A DNA stretch of 64,000 nt from Peribacillus tepidiphilus (GTDB lineage Bacteria; Bacillota; Bacilli; Bacillales; DSM-1321). Where the stretch lies: contig NZ_WIAQ01000002.1 of the NCBI RefSeq assembly GCF_009466385.1, positions 273,678 through 337,677 of the forward strand, written 5' to 3'. Every line of letters begins with the position of its first letter. Position 1 is the first letter of the stretch. The notes under the pieces are model-generated. The model was not told where the DNA came from. It saw nothing but the letters and a program-made list of their open reading frames with translations, and ran no database searches. The position numbers were made by a program, and so were the translations under genes. Positions 1 to 9,020 of this stretch are shown here, piece by piece.

Positions 1-692
1 CAAAAAGGTTAGAAGCAGTGGCTACCTTCATACCGAAAGGAAGTATTTTAGCCGACATCGGCTCAGACCATGCTTATTTACCCTGCTATGTGGTTAATAA
101 AGGTATAGTGGAAAAAGCGATTGCAGGGGAAGTAGTAGAAGGTCCCTATCAATCTGCACTGAAACAAGTAATGGAAGCAAATCTAGCAGATAAGATATCC
201 GTCCGAAAAGGTGACGGTCTTGAGGTTCTAGAGATGAATGAAGCTACAGTTGTTACAATTGCAGGTATGGGTGGCACATTGATCACAAACATATTGGAAA
301 GAGGAAAGGAAAAACTATCATCTGTAAAAAGGCTAATTCTACAGCCAAACATCCATGCGATCCATATTAGAAAATGGTTAATTGAAAATGGATGGGAGCT
401 GATTAACGAACGAATTTTAGAAGAGGATGAGAAAATTTATGAGATTCTTGTGGCTGAAAAGGGAGACCCTCTTAGGCCATATAAGGAACAAAAAGAAGCA
501 GCATTATTGATGGGTCCTTTCTTAATGAAGGAAAAAAATGAAGTATTTATAAAAAAATGGAAAATGGAAAAAAATCATTGGAAAAGAATATTAACCCAGT
601 TAGAAAAATCCGAAGACCAAGAGGCTACTCAAGAAAAAAGAAATGAATTACACAAAAAATGGGCTTTAGTAGAGGAGGTACTAGCGAGATGA
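1..692 (+). CDS. trmK: tRNA (adenine22-N1)-methyltransferase TrmK, 5' end outside window
   Basis: SAM-dependent enzyme that methylates N1 of A22 in bacterial tRNAs. The frame is open from base 3 (KRLEAVATF...), so the true start lies upstream and the first 10-15 residues are missing. SAM motif I is visible as DIGSDHAYLP, and a later IAGMGG motif is typical of the TrmK/YqfN family. The C-terminal third is Lys/Glu-rich and helical. The stop overlaps the start of the next gene (ATGA at 689-692), so the two are translationally coupled, as in the B. subtilis yqfN-yqfO pair. Confidence 0.95.
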   Translation, partial: KRLEAVATFIPKGSILADIGSDHAYLPCYVVNKGIVEKAIAGEVVEGPYQSALKQVMEANLADKISVRKGDGLEVLEMNEATVVTIAGMGGTLITNILERGKEKLSSVKRLILQPNIHAIHIRKWLIENGWELINERILEEDEKIYEILVAEKGDPLRPYKEQKEAALLMGPFLMKEKNEVFIKKWKMEKNHWKRILTQLEKSEDQEATQEKRNELHKKWALVEEVLAR

Positions 693-1804
693 AAACTCCA
701 AACGGTTTTGAGGTCATTCAACTTTTTGAACAATATTCTCCTAAAAAGCTCGCAGTGGAGGGAGATAAAATTGGCCTTCAAGTTGGAACCTTAAATAAAC
801 CCATCCAAAAAGTAATGGTAGCGCTGGACGTTCTAGATGAAGTGGTTGATGAAGCCATTGACAAAGGCATTGATTTGATTATTGCTCATCATCCAATTAT
901 ATATCGTCCGTTACAGAAAATTACCGATGAAGGACAAGGGAAGCTTTTACAGAAGCTCATTAAACATGACATTACAGTTTATGCTGCTCATACAAATCTT
1001 GATGTTGCAAAGGGTGGTGTCAATGACCTTTTATCCGATTGCTTAAAGCTACAAAATACGGAGGTTTTGGTTCCGACCTATTCGGCATCGTTAAAGAAAC
1101 TCGTTGTATTTGTTCCGGAGGATGCAGCAGATGATCTTAGAGCAGCTTTAGGTAAAGCAGGTGCTGGATTTATCGGAAATTATAGTCATTGCTCTTTTTC
1201 TACTTTTGGAGAGGGAAGATTTTTGCCGGAAGCTGGTGCTAATCCATACATCGGACAAAAAGGTCAACTGGAAAAAGTGAATGAAGTGAGGATCGAGACC
1301 ATTTTTCCGGAGGAACTAGAAAAGAAGGTGCTGAATAGCATGATTAAAGCACACCCATATGAAGAGGTTGCCTATGACATTTATCCTCTACATAATAAAG
1401 GAGAAGAACTAGGTCTTGGTCGAATCGGGGAACTACCAAAGGAAATGACTTTAAGGGAATTTGCTCAATATGTAAAAGAGTCCTTGGACGTTAAAGGTGT
1501 TAGGGTGGTTGGTAATCTTGAAACAACCGTTAAAAAGGTTGCGGTCCTTGGTGGAGATGGAAACAAATACGTAACATCCGCCAAATTCAAAGGTGCGGAT
1601 GTGTATGTTACAGGTGATATGTATTATCATACCGCACATGATGCTCTGATGCTCGGACTAAACATTGTAGACCCAGGTCATAACGTTGAAAAAGTCATGA
1701 AAAAAGGTGTGGCAGAAAAAATGTCCAGGCTTGCGGAGGATCAGGGATATCAAGTAGAATTTATTCCATCTGAAATTGATACGGATCCCTTTACGTTTTT
1801 ATAA
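689..1804 (+). CDS. yqfO: Nif3-like dinuclear metal centre protein YqfO
   Basis: A 371-residue Nif3/NGG1p-interacting family protein; biochemical role in the cell unclear. Metal-site motifs are visible near the N-terminus (AHHPIIYRPL, then AHTNLDVAKGG) and C-terminus (GDMYYHTAHDAL). Between them, about residues 120-225, is the PII/CutA-like insertion (SHCSFST, HPYEEVAYD) found in the longer Firmicute versions. I place the start at ATG 689 (MKTPNGFEV), which has AGAGGAGGT 10 bases upstream and overlaps the trmK stop; the open frame extends 10 codons further upstream without support. Length matches B. subtilis YqfO. Confidence 0.94.
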   Translation: MKTPNGFEVIQLFEQYSPKKLAVEGDKIGLQVGTLNKPIQKVMVALDVLDEVVDEAIDKGIDLIIAHHPIIYRPLQKITDEGQGKLLQKLIKHDITVYAAHTNLDVAKGGVNDLLSDCLKLQNTEVLVPTYSASLKKLVVFVPEDAADDLRAALGKAGAGFIGNYSHCSFSTFGEGRFLPEAGANPYIGQKGQLEKVNEVRIETIFPEELEKKVLNSMIKAHPYEEVAYDIYPLHNKGEELGLGRIGELPKEMTLREFAQYVKESLDVKGVRVVGNLETTVKKVAVLGGDGNKYVTSAKFKGADVYVTGDMYYHTAHDALMLGLNIVDPGHNVEKVMKKGVAEKMSRLAEDQGYQVEFIPSEIDTDPFTFL

Positions 1805-1808
1805 GAGA

Positions 1809-1839
1809 AAGAGTCTTGTGCAATGAAGCACAAGACTCT
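1809..1839. repeat. Duplicated terminator hairpin, left copy (31 bp)
   Basis: The 31 bases form a perfect 12-bp stem (agagtcttgtgc/gcacaagactct) with a short loop. They recur identically at 1997-2027 on the other side of the 157-bp element. This left copy lacks a T-tract because the element starts immediately after the stem, so it may no longer terminate well. Confidence 0.9.
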
Positions 1840-1996
1840 CAGACTGTTGACAAACGCTCGCATTCTTCGTCACGAACCCTCCTCCGGTGCTCATTACCGT
1901 CTATGGTAACTCCGCTCCTCGCACGGGTTCGTTCCTCGACTGACAAGCGTTTTCAATCAGTCTGAAAGTGCATGAAATATACTTTGTCTACACTCT
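1840..1996 (+). mobile_element. 157-bp inverted-repeat element, copy A, inserted in a terminator
   Basis: A non-coding element identical over all 157 bp to 13705-13861. It has imperfect inverted repeats at 1840-1860 (cagactgttgacaaacgc...) and 1944-1964 (...gcgttttcaatcagtctg). Between them lies a nested structure: cgaaccc/gggttcg, gtgc/gcac and ttacc/ggtaa arms. A 32-bp tail (1965-1996) follows the right repeat. The element is flanked by direct copies of the local terminator hairpin (1809-1839, 1997-2027). It encodes no protein; it resembles a MITE moved by a transposase elsewhere. I do not recognise a named family. Confidence 0.8.
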
Positions 1997-2031
1997 AAGA
2001 GTCTTGTGCAATGAAGCACAAGACTCTTTTT
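1997..2031. terminator. Bidirectional terminator between yqfO and ispH (right hairpin copy)
   Basis: 12-bp stem with A-tract on the left and ttttt on the right, so it can serve both convergent genes, yqfO (+) and ispH (-). It is the copy that keeps the T-tract after insertion of the 157-bp element. Confidence 0.88.
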
Positions 2032-2047
2032 AATGAAAAGAAGTATT

Positions 2048-2995
2048 CTAAAGCGTTGGGCTTTTTACCTTTGGCAGGATTTTATGGAGCGGAACCTTTC
2101 TTTCTCGCTTCCAGGTTGTTTCATCATCTGGATCATAGTTTTCCAAGAAGTTGATGACTTCCTTCGTAATCGGGGTAGGGGTGGAAGCACCGGCAGTAAC
2201 AGCTACTGTCTCTACACCCTTTAGCCATTCTAGCTGGATTTCGGTTACGTCTGCTACTCGATAAGCCTTAGTACCAGCAATTTCTTCTGATACTTGAGCT
2301 AATCTGTTGGAATTGTTGCTTTTCGGGTCCCCAACTACAATCAACAAATCAGCTTGACCGGCTTGTTCAGCTACAGCTTCTTGTCTTACTTGTGTAGCTA
2401 GGCAAATCTCTTTATGAATTTCTGCTTGTGGATATTTTTCTTTTACTGCCTCCATAATATCAGCAACATCCCATTGGCTCATCGTCGTCTGATTTGTTAC
2501 GATTAACTTTTCAGCTGTTATAGTAAGCTTGTCTACATCTTCTTTTGTTTCAACTAAATGAACAATGTCAGGTGCAACGCCAACAGCACCCTCCGGTTCA
2601 GGATGACCTTTTTTACCAATGTAGATGACTTGGTAGCCTTCTGCTTTCTTTTGACGGATTAGGTCATGTGTAGCTGTAACATCCGGACAGGTAGCATCAA
2701 TTGTAACTAGACCTTTCTTTTTTGCCAGCTCTCTAACTTCTGGCGAAACGCCATGTGCAGTGAAAATGACTGTACCGCTATCCACTTTTTCAAGAATTTC
2801 CTTACGATTTGTGCCATCCAGTGTGATAATTCCTTCTTCTTCAAATGCATCTGTTACATGCTTATTATGAACGATCATGCCTAGAATATAAATAGGACGA
2901 GGCAAGCTTTTATCTAAAGCGGCGTTGCGGGCAATGACCATTGCGTCCACAACCCCGTAACAATATCCACGAGGAGATATCTTAATGACCTTCAT
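2048..2995 (-). CDS. ispH: 4-hydroxy-3-methylbut-2-enyl diphosphate reductase IspH
   Basis: Last enzyme of the MEP isoprenoid pathway: a [4Fe-4S] enzyme converting HMBPP to IPP and DMAPP. The three conserved cysteines are visible in YCYGV (Cys12), DATCPDV and [10 protein letters not shown], along with the TNQTTMS and [12 protein letters not shown] segments typical of the family. Length is 315 aa, close to B. subtilis YqfP. ATG start at 2995 has a GGAGG-type site just upstream (3000-3006). Transcribed alone, convergent with yqfO. Its pathway partner ispG lies 7 kb away. Confidence 0.97.
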   Translation of the reverse strand: MKVIKISPRGYCYGVVDAMVIARNAALDKSLPRPIYILGMIVHNKHVTDAFEEEGIITLDGTNRKEILEKVDSGTVIFTAHGVSPEVRELAKKKGLVTIDATCPDVTATHDLIRQKKAEGYQVIYIGKKGHPEPEGAVGVAPDIVHLVETKEDVDKLTITAEKLIVTNQTTMSQWDVADIMEAVKEKYPQAEIHKEICLATQVRQEAVAEQAGQADLLIVVGDPKSNNSNRLAQVSEEIAGTKAYRVADVTEIQLEWLKGVETVAVTAGASTPTPITKEVINFLENYDPDDETTWKRERKVPLHKILPKVKSPTL

Positions 2996-3223
2996 TGTGT
3001 TTCCTCCTTATCTAACCATAAAAATAACCAGTCGAACAAAAATCTAGGAGAATCCTAGTCTACATAAACCATTCACCTAGTTTTCATTATATAGAATGTG
3101 CAAAAAGATTACAAAGAGGGATTATGGGGGAACAAGTCCAATTTTAGTGAAAAAAACATAACACCCAATGGAGCATTATGGCTACAATGAGTGTTAATAA
3201 AGAAAGTATTTTATGATGTAAGG

Positions 3224-3919
3224 TTAAATGAATAGTTTGGGAAGAGATTCTCCTGACTTTACAGTTTTCTTCTTTTCCTCATCATCTTCTAAGGGTTCCG
3301 TTGCTTTATTTTTTTGTATCTCTAATTCTTCTTCAAGATTTGGTGAATTTGTGGATTCTTTCTTTTCTTCGTGAGGCTGGGAAACGGAATCTTTTACGTC
3401 ATCTCCATTTTTTAACCCTTGGTAAATCTTCCACATAGCCGGTATATTTTTTAATAGGGGTCCGTACTGTGAAACCATCGGACCTAAAGACTCAGCAGCT
3501 TGTAGCACCTTTTGAGTGTTATTAAGCATCGTCGATAATGAACCTGAACCTGTCAGGCTTTGTATGATACCTCCTCCTCCAGCTGTGCGAGGTGCTTCCT
3601 GTGAAGCAGCCACTCCTGGTACTGAGAAAAGCGAAGCTGGGGTTGGGGCTTGTTGATTCCTTTTTCCTAATATCTTGGCTAACAAACCACTTTTTTGTCC
3701 CTGGCCGGGCATTCTTCTACTTTGATTGCTAAACGAATTCCTCATCCCTTTCATTGGCATCATACCTAGGGGGGGCTGAGATGGAGGTACAGGAGCTGGG
3801 GAGATTCTAAAAGGATCCTGGCGATTTGGCAAACCCATGGGTGGAAACATCCTTTGCTGGTCGATGGAGGAACGCATTCTCATTCTTCGAGGAGGCATGT
3901 TAAATGGTCCTTGCTGCAT
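3224..3919 (-). CDS. yqfQ: YqfQ/VrrA-family protein
   Basis: A 231-residue protein with a Met/Pro/Arg/Gln-rich, low-complexity N-terminus (about residues 1-75), a Gly/Ser linker, a more ordered segment around residues 115-170 (NNTQKVLQAAESLGPMVSQYGPLL, containing MWKIYQGLK), and an acidic/Lys-rich tail. It sits between ispH and cshB exactly as yqfQ does in B. subtilis. The family includes B. anthracis VrrA, known for length-variable repeats, and is often described as spore-associated. Function is unproven; the call rests on composition and position. Confidence 0.75.
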   Translation of the reverse strand: MQQGPFNMPPRRMRMRSSIDQQRMFPPMGLPNRQDPFRISPAPVPPSQPPLGMMPMKGMRNSFSNQSRRMPGQGQKSGLLAKILGKRNQQAPTPASLFSVPGVAASQEAPRTAGGGGIIQSLTGSGSLSTMLNNTQKVLQAAESLGPMVSQYGPLLKNIPAMWKIYQGLKNGDDVKDSVSQPHEEKKESTNSPNLEEELEIQKNKATEPLEDDEEKKKTVKSGESLPKLFI

Positions 3920-4116
3920 ATCTTTCCCTCCTTACTTTCTTGTGAAATTTTCCTTTATAATAAAGTATGCAACTTTGCAGTAATTTGAGATAAAAACCTA
4001 ATCTGACTTTTATCAGTTGAGATAATATAATAAACAGGATAAGATAAGTAAAGTAGTTTTATTTGAAAAGACCTAGATCGAACAAGAACCAATTTTAAGT
4101 AAGGAGTTACAATAAA

Positions 4117-5439
4117 ATGAAACAAAACCATTTCGAAAGGTTTTCATTTAATGAATATATTTTAAATGCAATTGAAGAGCTTGGATTCCACAAGCCTACT
4201 GAAATTCAGGAGCGTGTGATTCCAGCAGCCTTAAAAGGGACAAGCATTATTGGACAATCGCAAACGGGTACTGGAAAGACCCATGCATACTTATTGCCGA
4301 TTACTCAAAGAATCGACACTGAAAAACAAGAAGTACAGGCTGTCATTACTGCCCCGACAAGAGAATTGGCTCATCAGATATATCATGAAGCGTTAAAGAT
4401 TGCCGAGCACTTTCCAAAAGAAGCCCCGCTTACAGTTCGTTGCTTTATCGGAGGTACAGATAAGCAACGGACCATTGAAAAATTAAAAACTCAGCCACAA
4501 CTTGTCATAGGGACACCAGGAAGAATTAAGGACTTAGTAGAAGAACAAGCATTAAACGTTTTTACTGCGAAAACGCTTGTTGTAGATGAAGCGGACCTAA
4601 TGCTCGATATGGGCTTTATTGAAGATGTCGATAAAATTGCTGCCAGAATGCCTGAGGATTTGCAAATGCTCATTTTCTCAGCGACTATCCCCGAAAAGCT
4701 AAAACCATTTTTGAAGAAATATATGGAAAATCCAAAATATGTACAGGTGGATCCTAAACAGGCTACTGCCGAAAAAATTGAGCACGTATTGATACCTGCA
4801 CGGCACCGCGATAAGATTCAACTGTTACATGATGTACTAGTTCTTTACAATCCATATTTGGCTATTATTTTTACGAATACGAAAAAAATGGCTGAAGAAG
4901 TAGCAGACAGACTGACGGAAAAAGGTCTACGTGTAGGTCGTATCCACGGTGATCTAAGTCCGCGTGAACGCAAAAAAATGATGAAGCAAATTAATAATCT
5001 AGACTATCAATATATTGTTGCCACTGACCTTGCAGCACGAGGAATTGATATTGAAGGAGTCAGCCACGTTATCAATTTTGAACTTCCTACTGATTTGGAC
5101 TTTTACATTCACAGGGCAGGGAGAACGGCTCGGGCAGGCTATTCAGGAATTGCCGCCACCATCTATGAGCCTTCTGACGAGGATGCTTTAAATAAGCTCG
5201 AAAAGCGTGGAATTTCTTTTGAGAACCGTGACATTCAAAAGGGTGAATGGATTGAAATTGAAGATCGTAACAGAAGAAAAAATCGTCAAAAACAAGAAAG
5301 TGAGCTTGATATAAAAGCTAAAAGGCTGATTAAAAAGCCGGCTAAGGTTAAACCAGGCTATAAGAAAAAGCAAAAAGAAGAAATTGAAAAATTTAAGAAA
5401 AGACAACGTAGACTACAAAACAAAATAAAAAAGAAATAA
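4117..5439 (+). CDS. cshB: DEAD-box RNA helicase CshB
   Basis: ATP-dependent RNA helicase of 440 aa. Motifs in order: Q-motif region (FSFNEYILNAIEELGF), Walker A SQTGTGKT, PTRELAHQ, GTPGR, VVDEADLML (DEAD), SAT, HGDLSPRERKK, DLAARGIDI and HRAGRTARAG. A strongly basic tail (about residues 375-440) probably binds RNA. In B. subtilis CshB (YqfR) works in cold adaptation and ribosome/mRNA turnover. ATG at 4117 follows taaggag at about 4100-4106. It is followed 18 bp later by nfo, as in B. subtilis. Confidence 0.95.
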   Translation: MKQNHFERFSFNEYILNAIEELGFHKPTEIQERVIPAALKGTSIIGQSQTGTGKTHAYLLPITQRIDTEKQEVQAVITAPTRELAHQIYHEALKIAEHFPKEAPLTVRCFIGGTDKQRTIEKLKTQPQLVIGTPGRIKDLVEEQALNVFTAKTLVVDEADLMLDMGFIEDVDKIAARMPEDLQMLIFSATIPEKLKPFLKKYMENPKYVQVDPKQATAEKIEHVLIPARHRDKIQLLHDVLVLYNPYLAIIFTNTKKMAEEVADRLTEKGLRVGRIHGDLSPRERKKMMKQINNLDYQYIVATDLAARGIDIEGVSHVINFELPTDLDFYIHRAGRTARAGYSGIAATIYEPSDEDALNKLEKRGISFENRDIQKGEWIEIEDRNRRKNRQKQESELDIKAKRLIKKPAKVKPGYKKKQKEEIEKFKKRQRRLQNKIKKK

Positions 5440-5457
5440 AGGGTAAGGAGAAAAGTT

Positions 5458-6351
5458 ATGTTGAAAATAGGATCACACGTGTCCATGAGCGGGAAAAAGA
5501 TGCTGCTTGCTGCGAGTGAAGAGGCCGTATCTTACGGTGCAAATACATTTATGATTTATACAGGTGCTCCTCAAAATACAAGAAGAAAAAGCATTGAGGA
5601 CTTGAACATTGAAGCGGGAAGACGTCATATGGAAGAGAATGGAATTGATGAGATTATCGTACATGCTCCCTACATTATTAATATTGGAAATACGATCAAC
5701 CCAGATACATTTGAACTAGGAGTAAATTTTTTGCGTTCTGAAATTGAAAGAACAGAAGCTATCGGTGCTAAGCAAATTGTACTTCATCCTGGGGCACATG
5801 TTGGGGCAGGTACAGAAGCTGGTATCAAAAAAATTGTCGAAGGCTTAAATGAAGTGTTATCAAGTGAACAAAAGGTACAAATTGCTCTTGAAACGATGGC
5901 TGGTAAAGGATCGGAATGTGGGAAGACATTTGAAGAAATCGCCATGATTATAGATGGAGTCGTCTTAAATGATAAGCTTTCGGTGTGTTTTGATACTTGC
6001 CATACACATGATGCAGGTTATGATATCGTGAATGATTTTGATGGTGTTCTAGAGCAATTTGATAAAATCATCGGTATTGACAGGTTGAAAGTGTTACACA
6101 TTAACGACAGCAAAAACGAAATTGGTATGAAAAAAGACCGTCACGAAAATATCGGGTTTGGACACATTGGCTTTAAGGCGCTTGACTACATTGTCCATCA
6201 TCCGCAGCTTAAGGATGTACCAAAAATTCTTGAAACTCCATACGTCGGGGAAGATAAGAAGAATAAAAAACCACCATACAAATTTGAAATTGAGATGCTA
6301 AGAAACCGTAAATTTGATGAGAATTTATTGGATAAAATCATGCATAATTAA
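5458..6351 (+). CDS. nfo: Endonuclease IV (AP endonuclease) Nfo
   Basis: Zn-dependent apurinic/apyrimidinic endonuclease of base-excision repair, 297 aa. Family signatures are clear: HPGAH, the [11 protein letters not shown] strand with a metal-binding Glu, [13 protein letters not shown], and [25 protein letters not shown], which supply the three-zinc ligands. ATG 5458 has taaggaga 8-9 bases upstream. Probably cotranscribed with cshB. In B. subtilis YqfS/Nfo protects germinating spore DNA. Confidence 0.96.
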   Translation: MLKIGSHVSMSGKKMLLAASEEAVSYGANTFMIYTGAPQNTRRKSIEDLNIEAGRRHMEENGIDEIIVHAPYIINIGNTINPDTFELGVNFLRSEIERTEAIGAKQIVLHPGAHVGAGTEAGIKKIVEGLNEVLSSEQKVQIALETMAGKGSECGKTFEEIAMIIDGVVLNDKLSVCFDTCHTHDAGYDIVNDFDGVLEQFDKIIGIDRLKVLHINDSKNEIGMKKDRHENIGFGHIGFKALDYIVHHPQLKDVPKILETPYVGEDKKNKKPPYKFEIEMLRNRKFDENLLDKIMHN

Positions 6352-6359
6352 TAAAGTTT

Positions 6360-6415
6360 GGGTATCTATTCCTGATGAGAAGCTCGGCCAGCCATCATAG
6401 GATAGATACCCTTTT
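6360..6415 (+). terminator. Terminator after nfo
   Basis: Long imperfect stem gggtatctat.cct.atga / tcat.agg.atagataccc with a central loop, followed by ctttt. It ends the cshB-nfo unit. Confidence 0.8.
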
Positions 6416-6426
6416 GGTTTGTAGCA

Positions 6427-6687
6427 TCATCTAATGCCAGTCAACTGTAAGAAAATACTTTCAATTTTATTTGCTGTATCGGTTCCAGCGATTTGGGCAA
6501 TTTGGGCAACAACTTGCTTTCTTTGCTGTTCTTCAAAAATATTGATGTTTTTTCCAATGAGAACACTGCATATTTGCTCAGCCTGCTTACGGTTTAATTC
6601 AATCCCATATTGTCCTGCGATGCTCAATAATTCATCGGCTTGAATTCGATTGATTTTCATGTTAATAATCGTTTCAAATAGTTTCAT
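6427..6687 (-). CDS. yqfT: DUF2624-type small protein YqfT
   Basis: An 86-residue cytoplasmic protein (MKLFETIINMKINR...) with two or three predicted helices and no catalytic motif. It matches YqfT by size and position between nfo and zur. I start at ATG 6687 because GGAGGGATT lies 3-4 bases upstream; the frame opens eight codons earlier but without a ribosome site. Function unknown. Confidence 0.8.
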   Translation of the reverse strand: MKLFETIINMKINRIQADELLSIAGQYGIELNRKQAEQICSVLIGKNINIFEEQQRKQVVAQIAQIAGTDTANKIESIFLQLTGIR

Positions 6688-6761
6688 CGAATCCCTCCCT
6701 CTCTTTAACATATGTTAGAGTTGAGTGACCGTGAACCATTCATATAAATAAGATTGAATTC

Positions 6762-6790
6762 TTTACACGACAACAAAAAAGGAGTATACT
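6762..6790 (+). promoter_or_regulatory. Sigma-A-type promoter of znuCB-zur
   Basis: TTTACA at 6762-6767 and TATACT at 6785-6790 with 17-bp spacing. Predicted start point about 6797, directly at the Zur-like box. Confidence 0.7.
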
Positions 6791-6798
6791 ACTTTAAG

Positions 6799-6818
6799 TT
6801 AAATCGTAATCATTCTTA
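6799..6818 (+). promoter_or_regulatory. Zur-type operator
   Basis: The sequence taaatcgtaatcattctta contains a perfect left half (TCGTAATnATT) of the B. subtilis Zur box and a poorer right half. It lies at the predicted transcription start of the zinc transporter operon that itself ends with zur, so zinc-loaded Zur would block initiation. Confidence 0.7.
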
Positions 6819-6835
6819 AAAATCAGGTGATTCCT

Positions 6836-7591
6836 TTGAATAAAACCATTATTCAAGTAAAAAATCTTTCTTTTCGATATGAAAAGGATCTTGTACTTGA
6901 AAACATTCATTTATCAGTTGAAAAAGGATCCTTTCTCGGGCTAGTTGGCCCCAATGGTTCTGGAAAATCAACGTTATTAAAGCTGCTGTTAGGCTTATTA
7001 AAAATTCAACAAGGTGAAATCGAGCTATTTGGTCAAGATATCCGTTCCTTTAAAGAGTGGGATAAAATCGGATATGTTTCACAAAAAGCAAATTCCTTTA
7101 ATACTGGATTTCCTGCCACAGTTTTTGAAGTAGTAGCAAGTGGTTTAACAAAAAAGATCGGTCTATTTCGCTTTTTGAGAAAACAAGACAAAGAAAAAGT
7201 GCTAGAAGCTCTGAATTCAGTAGGAATGGTATCATTTTGGAACCGAAATATCGGTGAGCTTTCAGGAGGACAGCAGCAGCGCGTTTTTATCGCAAGAGCG
7301 CTTGTCAGCGATCCAGAACTTCTTATATTGGATGAGCCGACTGTTGGAGTGGATGCACAGAATGTTAAACAATTTTATTCTATGCTTGAGTCCTTAAACA
7401 AACAGTTAGGGATTACTCTAATTCTAGTTACGCATGATGTGGGGACAATTTCGGATAAAGTGACACATGTAGCGTGCTTAAACAAGCATTTGCATTTACA
7501 TGTTCCATCATCTGAATATAATCGACTCAAGGATGATGAGCTATCTTCCTTTTATGGACATGATGTCCATGTTTTAAATCATAATCATTAA
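6836..7591 (+). CDS. znuC: Zinc ABC transporter ATP-binding protein (ZnuC-type)
   Basis: ATPase of a high-affinity zinc importer. Walker A GPNGSGKST, signature LSGGQQQR, Walker B LLILDEPTVGVD and the switch His in LVTHD are all present. The C-terminus is His-rich (HLHLHVPS..GHDVHVLNHNH), common in metal-importer ATPases. I choose TTG 6836 with AGGTGA five bases upstream; the alternative GTG at 6827 overlaps that ribosome site. First gene of znuC-znuB-zur behind a Zur-type box; no substrate-binding protein gene is adjacent, so ZnuA must be encoded elsewhere. Confidence 0.9.
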   Translation: MNKTIIQVKNLSFRYEKDLVLENIHLSVEKGSFLGLVGPNGSGKSTLLKLLLGLLKIQQGEIELFGQDIRSFKEWDKIGYVSQKANSFNTGFPATVFEVVASGLTKKIGLFRFLRKQDKEKVLEALNSVGMVSFWNRNIGELSGGQQQRVFIARALVSDPELLILDEPTVGVDAQNVKQFYSMLESLNKQLGITLILVTHDVGTISDKVTHVACLNKHLHLHVPSSEYNRLKDDELSSFYGHDVHVLNHNH

Positions 7592-7608
7592 AACTCGGGA
7601 GGATTCCC

Positions 7609-8448
7609 ATGATTTCAAGTATGTTTGAGTATGAATTTCTGCAAAATGCATTTTTGACTGGCCTAATAATTGGCGCGATCGCCCCTTTACTCGGTGTGTT
7701 TGTGGTAGTGAGGAGGCTTTCACTCATTGCTGATGCGTTAAGCCATGTTACCCTTGCAGGTATTGCTTTCAGCTTGCTTTTAGAAAAAAGATTCCTTGCC
7801 TTTTCAGGCTTGAACCCATTGTATATGGGGATGACTTTTTCTGTCTTGGGGTCTTTATTTATTGAAAGGCTAAGAAATGTATATAAGCATTACCAAGAAT
7901 TGGCAATTCCGATTATTTTATCAGGTGGGATTGGAATCGGGGTTATTTTTATTTCTTTAGCTGATGGATTTAACACCGATTTATTCAGTTACTTATTTGG
8001 AAGCGTCAGTGCTGTTTCGAGAGGGGATTTATGGGTCATAATTGGTGTTTCTCTTTTCGTAGTAGCAACTATTATATTGTTATATAAAGAGTTATTCCTC
8101 TTATCATTTGATGAAGACCATGCAAAGGCATCAGGGATTCCAGCAAAACAAATTCATTTTATCTTTATTATCTTAGTTGCGCTTGTGATCGCTGTTTCTA
8201 TGAGAATTGTAGGTGTATTGCTTGTTTCTTCATTAATGACGCTCCCGGTGGCTGCGAGTATACGTATTGCTAAAGGATTTAAACAAACGATTTCATTTTC
8301 AATCCTATTTGGAGAAATTTCCGTAGTTGGTGGCCTGTTCTTATCTTATTATCTTGATTTGGCACCAGGCGGTACCATTGTTGTCATTGCTGTACTGATT
8401 TTAATTTTATCCATCGTGATTAAAAATCTTCGGGTAAAAATGGCGTAA
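7609..8448 (+). CDS. znuB: Zinc ABC transporter permease (ZnuB-type)
   Basis: ABC-3 family integral membrane permease, 279 aa, with about eight hydrophobic segments. Family motifs include [26 protein letters not shown] near the N-terminus and [20 protein letters not shown] in the second half. ATG 7609 follows cgggagga by five to six bases and lies 17 bp after znuC. Metal specificity is inferred from the Zur box and the adjacent zur gene. Confidence 0.92.
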   Translation: MISSMFEYEFLQNAFLTGLIIGAIAPLLGVFVVVRRLSLIADALSHVTLAGIAFSLLLEKRFLAFSGLNPLYMGMTFSVLGSLFIERLRNVYKHYQELAIPIILSGGIGIGVIFISLADGFNTDLFSYLFGSVSAVSRGDLWVIIGVSLFVVATIILLYKELFLLSFDEDHAKASGIPAKQIHFIFIILVALVIAVSMRIVGVLLVSSLMTLPVAASIRIAKGFKQTISFSILFGEISVVGGLFLSYYLDLAPGGTIVVIAVLILILSIVIKNLRVKMA

Positions 8449-8465
8449 ATATGGGGTTGATTAGG

Positions 8466-8876
8466 ATGAATGTTCAAGAAGCAATGGATCTGTTGAAAGA
8501 AAAAGGCTATAAGCATACTGGGAAACGTGAAGAAATGCTTCAGCTTTTTTCTTCAAGCAATAAATATTTGACGGCAAAAGAAGTGCTAGAAATCATGAAA
8601 GATCATTATCCTGGTTTAAGCTTTGATACAATTTATCGGAACCTTTCCTTGTTTGTAGAGCTCGGAATCTGTGAAGAAACAGAGCTTTCTGGTGAAAGGC
8701 ATTTTCGGTTTACATGTAGTCACAATCACCATCACCATCATTTTATTTGCTTGGACTGTGGAAAAACAAAAGAAATTGAAACATGTCCAATGCAAAGTCT
8801 GGAAGCAGATTTAAAAGGATATGATATTTCCGGTCATAAGTTTGAAATTTACGGAAAGTGCCCAGATTGTTGTTAA
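8466..8876 (+). CDS. zur: Zinc uptake regulator Zur (Fur family)
   Basis: A 136-residue winged-helix metalloregulator closely resembling B. subtilis Zur (YqfV). The DNA-binding half ends with [13 protein letters not shown]. The metal sites are [16 protein letters not shown] and the C-terminal CPDC. I start at ATG 8466 ([10 protein letters not shown]), as in B. subtilis Zur, rather than at the upstream ATG 8451 that lacks a ribosome site. Being the third gene behind a Zur box implies autoregulation, unlike B. subtilis, where the znu genes are elsewhere. Confidence 0.93.
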   Translation: MNVQEAMDLLKEKGYKHTGKREEMLQLFSSSNKYLTAKEVLEIMKDHYPGLSFDTIYRNLSLFVELGICEETELSGERHFRFTCSHNHHHHHFICLDCGKTKEIETCPMQSLEADLKGYDISGHKFEIYGKCPDCC

Positions 8877-8971
8877 AAGAGGGTCTTTCGGATTCGAATT
8901 GTGTGTAATGAAAAGGCTGGGTCACACAGCCGAAAAATTACATGCCTATTTCTCTTCGACACGACATAAAA

Positions 8972-9003
8972 AAGGCGACAGCTAAGTAATTGGTTGTCGC
9001 CTT
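8972..9003 (-). terminator. Terminator downstream of yqfW
   Basis: Stem aaggcgaca/tgtcgcctt; read on the minus strand it is followed by a run of T (tttttta). It ends the yqfW transcript and faces zur. Confidence 0.75.
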
Positions 9004-9020
9004 AAATGTTTTTACGGGAA

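Noticed and set aside
3120-3223. Terminator of yqfQ
   Set aside because: The aacacc...gtgtt pairing is short and interrupted and has no T-run in the right direction.
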